From contig CADEEU010000125.1 in the NCBI GenBank assembly GCA_902826385.1, forward strand, positions 1 to 9,302: 9,302 nucleotides of DNA. The letters run 5' to 3'. This DNA is from an uncultured Acidobacteriota bacterium (GTDB taxonomy: Bacteria > Acidobacteriota > Blastocatellia > Pyrinomonadales > Pyrinomonadaceae). Below, in pieces: positions 6,529 to 9,302 of this stretch. Position 1 is the first letter of the stretch, and each line of letters starts with the position of its first letter. The notes under the pieces were generated by a model that made no database searches, was not told the origin of the DNA, and worked only from the letters and a program-made list of their open reading frames with translations. The translations under genes were made by a program, and so were the position numbers.

Positions 6529-6699
6529 GTGCGAAGCACGAACAATTCTTGCCAAACATTCAAGTGCCCTTTTTCACAAAACCGTCAACAACAAAAGCGC
6601 GAGTGTTTAGGGGTGTCTTGTTTAATTGGCATGTCGTATGCGCCGCGGGTTGTTCGCGTTTCACGCTCATGCAGGCGAGGGCGCCTGCGTTCCCAGGCG
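6496..6699. repeat. 204-bp palindromic element between convergent genes
   Basis: The outer arms 6496-6526 and 6669-6699 are reverse complements at 30 of 31 positions (mismatch at 6675) and contain GGGAACGCAGGCGCCCTCG. Inside these the pairing continues more loosely to about 6551 and 6644. Most inner departures are G-T or A-C, that is transition-type differences; five consecutive pairs (AACAA with TTGTT) lie at 6541-6545/6650-6654. The unpaired centre (about 6552-6643) has no credible gene. The right arm ends 13 bases before the S9 peptidase stop, so the element fills the space between two convergent genes and overlaps the oxidoreductase 3' end. It could be a non-autonomous mobile palindrome (MITE-like) or a large bidirectional terminator. 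No target-site duplication was seen at its edges. Confidence 0.8.
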
Positions 6700-6712
6700 C
6701 GTGCCGCTCGAG

Positions 6713-8671
6713 TCACTTCATGTATTTGTCGAGAAAGTCGGCCACTCTCGGGTATAGGTCGAGTCTATTCTTGAGTTTTGAAATGCCGTGGCCTTCGTCG
6801 TCGTAGAGTTTGTATTCGACGATCGCCTCGCGGTCTTTCAGGGCTTTGACGAGCTGTTCGGCTTCGGTGTAAGGCACACGAGGATCATTTTTGCCGTGGA
6901 TGACGAAGAGCGGCGTTTTGATCTGGTCGATTTTCCGCATCGGCGAAATGCGGCGGAGGAATTCGATGTCTTTGTCGAGCCGGCCGTATTCGACCTCACG
7001 CTGGCGACGGCGATAGCCGGATGTGTTGGTCAGGAACGTTTCCCAATTCGTGATCGCCACCGTCCCGACCGCGGCCGCCCACAGGTCGGGATAAAGCGTG
7101 ATCGCCGCCATCGTCATATAACCGCCGTAGCTTCCGCCCATCACCGCGATTCGCTTCGGGTCCGCTCCGCCTTTAGTCTTTAACCACTCAACCGCAGCGG
7201 CAAGGTCTTTCACAGAATCTTCGCGTTTTTCGACATCGTCAAGATGCGTGTAAGTCTTGCCGTAACCGGTCGAGCCACGCACATTCGGGTCGAGCACGGC
7301 GTAGCCACGCGACAGATAGTATTGAAACAGCGGGCTAAAGCCCGGACGTGACTGGCCTTCGGGCCCGCCGTGGACTGAGACGATAACCGGCAGCGGCGGC
7401 ACATTCCACGCGACCTTCATCGTCTCGCTGGCGATTGGCGTGACACTAACGCTCTCCGGTCTGGGCCGGTAAAACCAAGCTGGGATCTCACGACCGTCGA
7501 AGCTTTTGAACTTTATCAACTGAGGCGTAATGAACGACGCGTGCGAAATTCCCGCCTGGTCGCTTTTCGTGACTTGCGTCAGGGCTTTTGACTTAAGATC
7601 GTAAAGCCAAATGTCGTTGTTGTGTCGCGAGGAGTTGAATGTGAACGCGAGCTTGGTTTGATCTTTCGAAAAAGTCAGTCCACCAACAATACCTTCGGCG
7701 GGAAGGTTCTGCACCGCGAACGAGCTTTCGGAAACTTTCGAGATCAACGGCTTGCCGCCGGTTTCGATACTTCTTATGTACAGCTCAGTAAAACCTTCGC
7801 GGTTTACAGTGTAGGCCATCATCGAACCGTTGTCGGTCAGCGTGACGCCGCCGATGTCCCATTTTTGGTCGTCGATGATTTTTACTTCGCGGTTGGCTTC
7901 GGACCAGTCGTCGCCCGCGGCGTTCTTTTTCCGCATTTGGGCGAGGCTTTCGAATTCGCGGTTGTCGTTTGTCGTCAGGACGAGGCTGTCGGCGAGGAAG
8001 GCGACGTTGCCGAATTCCGAAGCTTCCTTGTGCGGCGTTAGATGAGTTTCTTTTTTAGTCGCAACATCGACCATGTACAGATCGTTGTCGAGGCTTTTTT
8101 CGATGCCGCTGCGCGAGAGGACGAATTTCGTTCCGGCGTCGTTAACGGCGGCGATGTTGATGTTGCCATCGTACTGGTAAAGCATCTCCTCCTTGCCGGT
8201 CGCAAGGTCCATCGAATAAACGTCAAAGAACGTTCGGTTGCGTTTGTTCGAGGCGTAGTAGATCTTTTTGCCGTCTTTGGAAACCTCGGCAAAGTTGTGG
8301 CGGACCGTTGGATCGCTCGTCAGTTCTTTAACACCCGTGCCGTCCGGTTTCATCCAGTAAAACTGCGTGTTCTCGTCACCACCGCGCGCCTTTCCGAAGA
8401 TAATTCCGCTCCCATCAGGCAGCCAGCGGACAAAACCGACGTTGTCTTCATAATTGGTCAATTGCTTCGGCGTGCCGTTCGGCAGATCGATCACCCAAAC
8501 CTGCGACGTACCGGTCGCGTTTGTTAGATAGGCGATCTGCTTACCGTCCGGCGAGAACGTCGGGCTTCCGGCGGATTTAATGTTCAGGTACTGCTGGATC
8601 GAATACGTTTGCGCAAAAACGGACAGTGATAAGAAGGCAACAAGGGCAAAGACGTAGGGAAACTTTTTCAT
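6713..8671 (-). CDS. secreted S9-family peptidase (prolyl oligopeptidase / acylaminoacyl-peptidase type)
   Basis: The 652-residue serine peptidase has an N-terminal signal peptide (MKKFPYVFALVAFLSLSVFAQ, cleavage near 20-22), so it acts in the periplasm or outside the cell. Residues about 25-385 form a beta-propeller of TolB/PD40-like blades (SPTFSPDGKQIAYLTN, RWLPDGSGIIFGKA, VSKDGKKIYYASN). In the S9 family this limits access to peptides. Residues about 395-652 are the alpha/beta-hydrolase domain, with HGGPEG at 434-439, NVRGSTGYG at 463-471 and GGSYGGYM around Ser514. Asp596 (KNDPRVPY) and His628 (DEGHGIS) complete the triad. The Ser-Asp and Asp-His spacings (82 and 32) suit the family. It probably removes dipeptides or acylated residues from short peptides; exact specificity is not readable. 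The start codon yields an intact signal peptide, but no Shine-Dalgarno sequence precedes it. It has its own good promoter and converges on the oxidoreductase gene. Confidence 0.93.
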   Translation of the reverse strand: MKKFPYVFALVAFLSLSVFAQTYSIQQYLNIKSAGSPTFSPDGKQIAYLTNATGTSQVWVIDLPNGTPKQLTNYEDNVGFVRWLPDGSGIIFGKARGGDENTQFYWMKPDGTGVKELTSDPTVRHNFAEVSKDGKKIYYASNKRNRTFFDVYSMDLATGKEEMLYQYDGNINIAAVNDAGTKFVLSRSGIEKSLDNDLYMVDVATKKETHLTPHKEASEFGNVAFLADSLVLTTNDNREFESLAQMRKKNAAGDDWSEANREVKIIDDQKWDIGGVTLTDNGSMMAYTVNREGFTELYIRSIETGGKPLISKVSESSFAVQNLPAEGIVGGLTFSKDQTKLAFTFNSSRHNNDIWLYDLKSKALTQVTKSDQAGISHASFITPQLIKFKSFDGREIPAWFYRPRPESVSVTPIASETMKVAWNVPPLPVIVSVHGGPEGQSRPGFSPLFQYYLSRGYAVLDPNVRGSTGYGKTYTHLDDVEKREDSVKDLAAAVEWLKTKGGADPKRIAVMGGSYGGYMTMAAITLYPDLWAAAVGTVAITNWETFLTNTSGYRRRQREVEYGRLDKDIEFLRRISPMRKIDQIKTPLFVIHGKNDPRVPYTEAEQLVKALKDREAIVEYKLYDDEGHGISKLKNRLDLYPRVADFLDKYMK

Positions 8672-8690
8672 AGTTTTGTTCGCTGAAAAG

Positions 8691-8726
8691 AAAAATCGGA
8701 CAATGAGGTTTCAATCATTATCCGAT
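8691..8726 (-). terminator. hairpin with T tract: terminator of the PNPOx-like gene, overlapping the S9 promoter
   Basis: On the - strand TCGGATAATGA (8725-8715) pairs with TCATTGTCCGA (8706-8696), 11 bp with one G-T pair, around an eight-base loop (8707-8714). One further A-T pair at the base and five T (8695-8691) follow. It lies 125 bases beyond the stop of the gene at 8852-9302, in the right orientation to end that transcript. It also covers the -10 box of the S9 promoter, so it may instead, or in addition, be an operator. Confidence 0.65.
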
Positions 8727-8745
8727 AGGCAATTTTAGTTGGCAA
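8717..8745 (-). promoter_or_regulatory. sigma-70-like promoter of the S9 peptidase gene
   Basis: On the - strand TTGCCA (8745-8740) matches the -35 consensus at five of six positions. GATAAT (8722-8717) matches the -10 consensus at five of six. The spacer is exactly 17 bases. The expected start is near 8710, leaving a leader of about 39 bases before the ATG at 8671. It is the best promoter match in the window. Confidence 0.6.
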
Positions 8746-8851
8746 GACTTGTGAGATAAAGAAATTATCACACAAAGCTCGCGGAGCACGCGAAGGAAGA
8801 TTCAAGACCGGATTTGTCCGGAAACTTCGAAAAATCGGCTGGAAAGAACAC

Positions 8852-9302
8852 TTAAAAGTCTATCTTCTTATTCTCACCCCAATCGGCTTGCTGTCCGGTA
8901 GCGAGTGCTTTTACGAAGCCCAAAATCTCCATTAGCTTGCCGGACGACGAATCCCAGTATTCGGCCTGTTCGACCGAAACTTTCAATAGACATAGTGACG
9001 GGTCGTTGAGCCCGTCAGGGAACCACGCATTGAGTATCGGGTTCCATAGCTCTTCAATTTTTGCTTTGTCCTTTACCATTTCGGCCCGGCCAGAGACGGA
9101 AACGTAAGAGTCGTCGTCCGGTTTCGAATACGAAACGTTTACGCGTGCGTCCTTTTGTATCTCGGTGACCTTATGAGTTTGGTCGCTGGTAAAAAACCAC
9201 AGGTCGCCATCAAATTCGAATTGCTGAGTCGACATCGGCCGGCTGCGAAGATATCCGCCGTCTATAGTCGTCAGCATACAAAAGTCGATCCCCTCGATAA
9301 GC
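8852..9302 (-). CDS. pyridoxamine 5'-phosphate oxidase-like protein (general stress protein 26 type), 5' end cut off by the window
   Basis: About 150 residues of a flavin-binding split-barrel protein are visible. The frame is open past the apparent ATG at 9277 to the window edge, adding L-I-E-G-I-D-F-C before M-L-T-T-I-D-G-G. Together these form the family's typical N-terminal strand, so the ATG is internal and the true start lies beyond base 9302. Further family features are LRSRPMS, then DGDLWFFTSDQTHKV with its helix, ARVNVSYSKPDDDSYVSVSGRAE, and the C-terminal segment VEQAEYWDSSSGKL. This matches the short stress-type proteins (Pyrid_ox_like), not the true PdxH enzymes. Relatives bind FMN or related flavins; the physiological reaction is generally unclear. 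No signal peptide can be judged because the N-terminus is missing. The gene reads in the same direction as the S9 peptidase gene, but a terminator-like hairpin and a separate promoter lie between them, so they are probably transcribed separately. Confidence 0.88.
   Translation of the reverse strand, partial: LIEGIDFCMLTTIDGGYLRSRPMSTQQFEFDGDLWFFTSDQTHKVTEIQKDARVNVSYSKPDDDSYVSVSGRAEMVKDKAKIEELWNPILNAWFPDGLNDPSLCLLKVSVEQAEYWDSSSGKLMEILGFVKALATGQQADWGENKKIDF

Noticed and set aside
6496..6699. The palindrome as an integron attC site or a CRISPR repeat pair
   Set aside because: No GTTRRRY/RYYYAAC core boxes were seen and no integrase gene is nearby. There are only two arms in opposite orientation, so there is no array.
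6529..6806. Two overlapping + strand open frames (6529-6774 and 6549-6806) beyond the oxidoreductase stop
   Set aside because: They are made of the palindromic element plus the antisense of the S9 peptidase 3' end, with no ribosome binding site or recognisable protein. They are best explained as repeat and shadow.
8727..8851. Small inverted repeats such as TCGCG-GAGCA-CGCGA (about 8779-8793) and CCGGA-TTTG-TCCGG (8808-8821), and a possible link to the phrase GCGAAGCACG in the palindrome
   Set aside because: The stems are only 5 bp without a T tract, and the resemblance to the palindrome is short. Chance is sufficient, although a degraded repeat cannot be excluded.
1..9302. An undescribed multi-gene system, prophage or defence island
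   Set aside because: Every substantial gene belongs to a common family. There are no integrases, toxins, nucleases, reverse transcriptases or arrays, and the genes are mostly separated by terminator-like hairpins instead of forming a coherent operon.

Overview
The window looks like ordinary chromosomal DNA from a free-living, moderately GC-rich, Gram-negative-type bacterium. My best guess is Acidobacteriota, perhaps Blastocatellia/Pyrinomonadales. That is an inference from the gene repertoire: a bacterial OPT transporter with a large loop, a secreted protein with several carboxypeptidase-regulatory-like domains, a pilin-like globular domain, a PilZ protein and a secreted S9 peptidase. No rRNA, tRNA or other firm phylogenetic marker is present.

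Layout, left to right. Positions 1-1731 (+) hold the 3' part of an OPT-family oligopeptide transporter, which ends at a very strong intrinsic terminator. Positions 1810-3729 (+) encode a secreted protein of repeated beta-sandwich (CarboxypepD_reg-like) domains, again followed by a terminator hairpin. Positions 3865-4734 (+) encode a probable lipoprotein that joins an NTF2/DUF4878-like region to a type IV pilin-like C-terminal domain. Positions 4840-5310 (+) encode a PilZ protein with an intact c-di-GMP-binding signature, closed by a strong terminator. Positions 5425-6528 (+) encode a Gfo/Idh/MocA-family NAD(P)-dependent oxidoreductase. Converging on it from the other strand are an S9 prolyl-oligopeptidase-type peptidase (8671-6713) and, at the right edge, a 5'-truncated pyridoxamine-5'-phosphate-oxidase-like (general stress protein 26-type) gene (9302-8852).

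The genes are mostly single transcription units separated by hairpins, not one operon. There is a loose theme of peptide and surface biology: peptide uptake by OPT, secreted peptidase, secreted beta-domain protein, pilin-like lipoprotein and PilZ. No pathway is assembled here and the theme should not be over-read.

The most unusual structure is a palindromic element of about 204 bp at 6496-6699, between the convergent genes. Its outer arms match at 30 of 31 positions and a more diverged pairing continues inward to about 56 bp per arm. Its left arm supplies the last ten codons of the oxidoreductase, and the stop codon begins inside it. A second theme is compactness: several intergenic hairpins contain or overlap -10-like hexamers. 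The clearest is upstream of the S9 peptidase, where an inverted repeat that looks like the terminator of the upstream gene covers the -10 box of a near-consensus promoter. I found no CRISPR array, phage, transposase, defence system or other evidently new multi-gene system.
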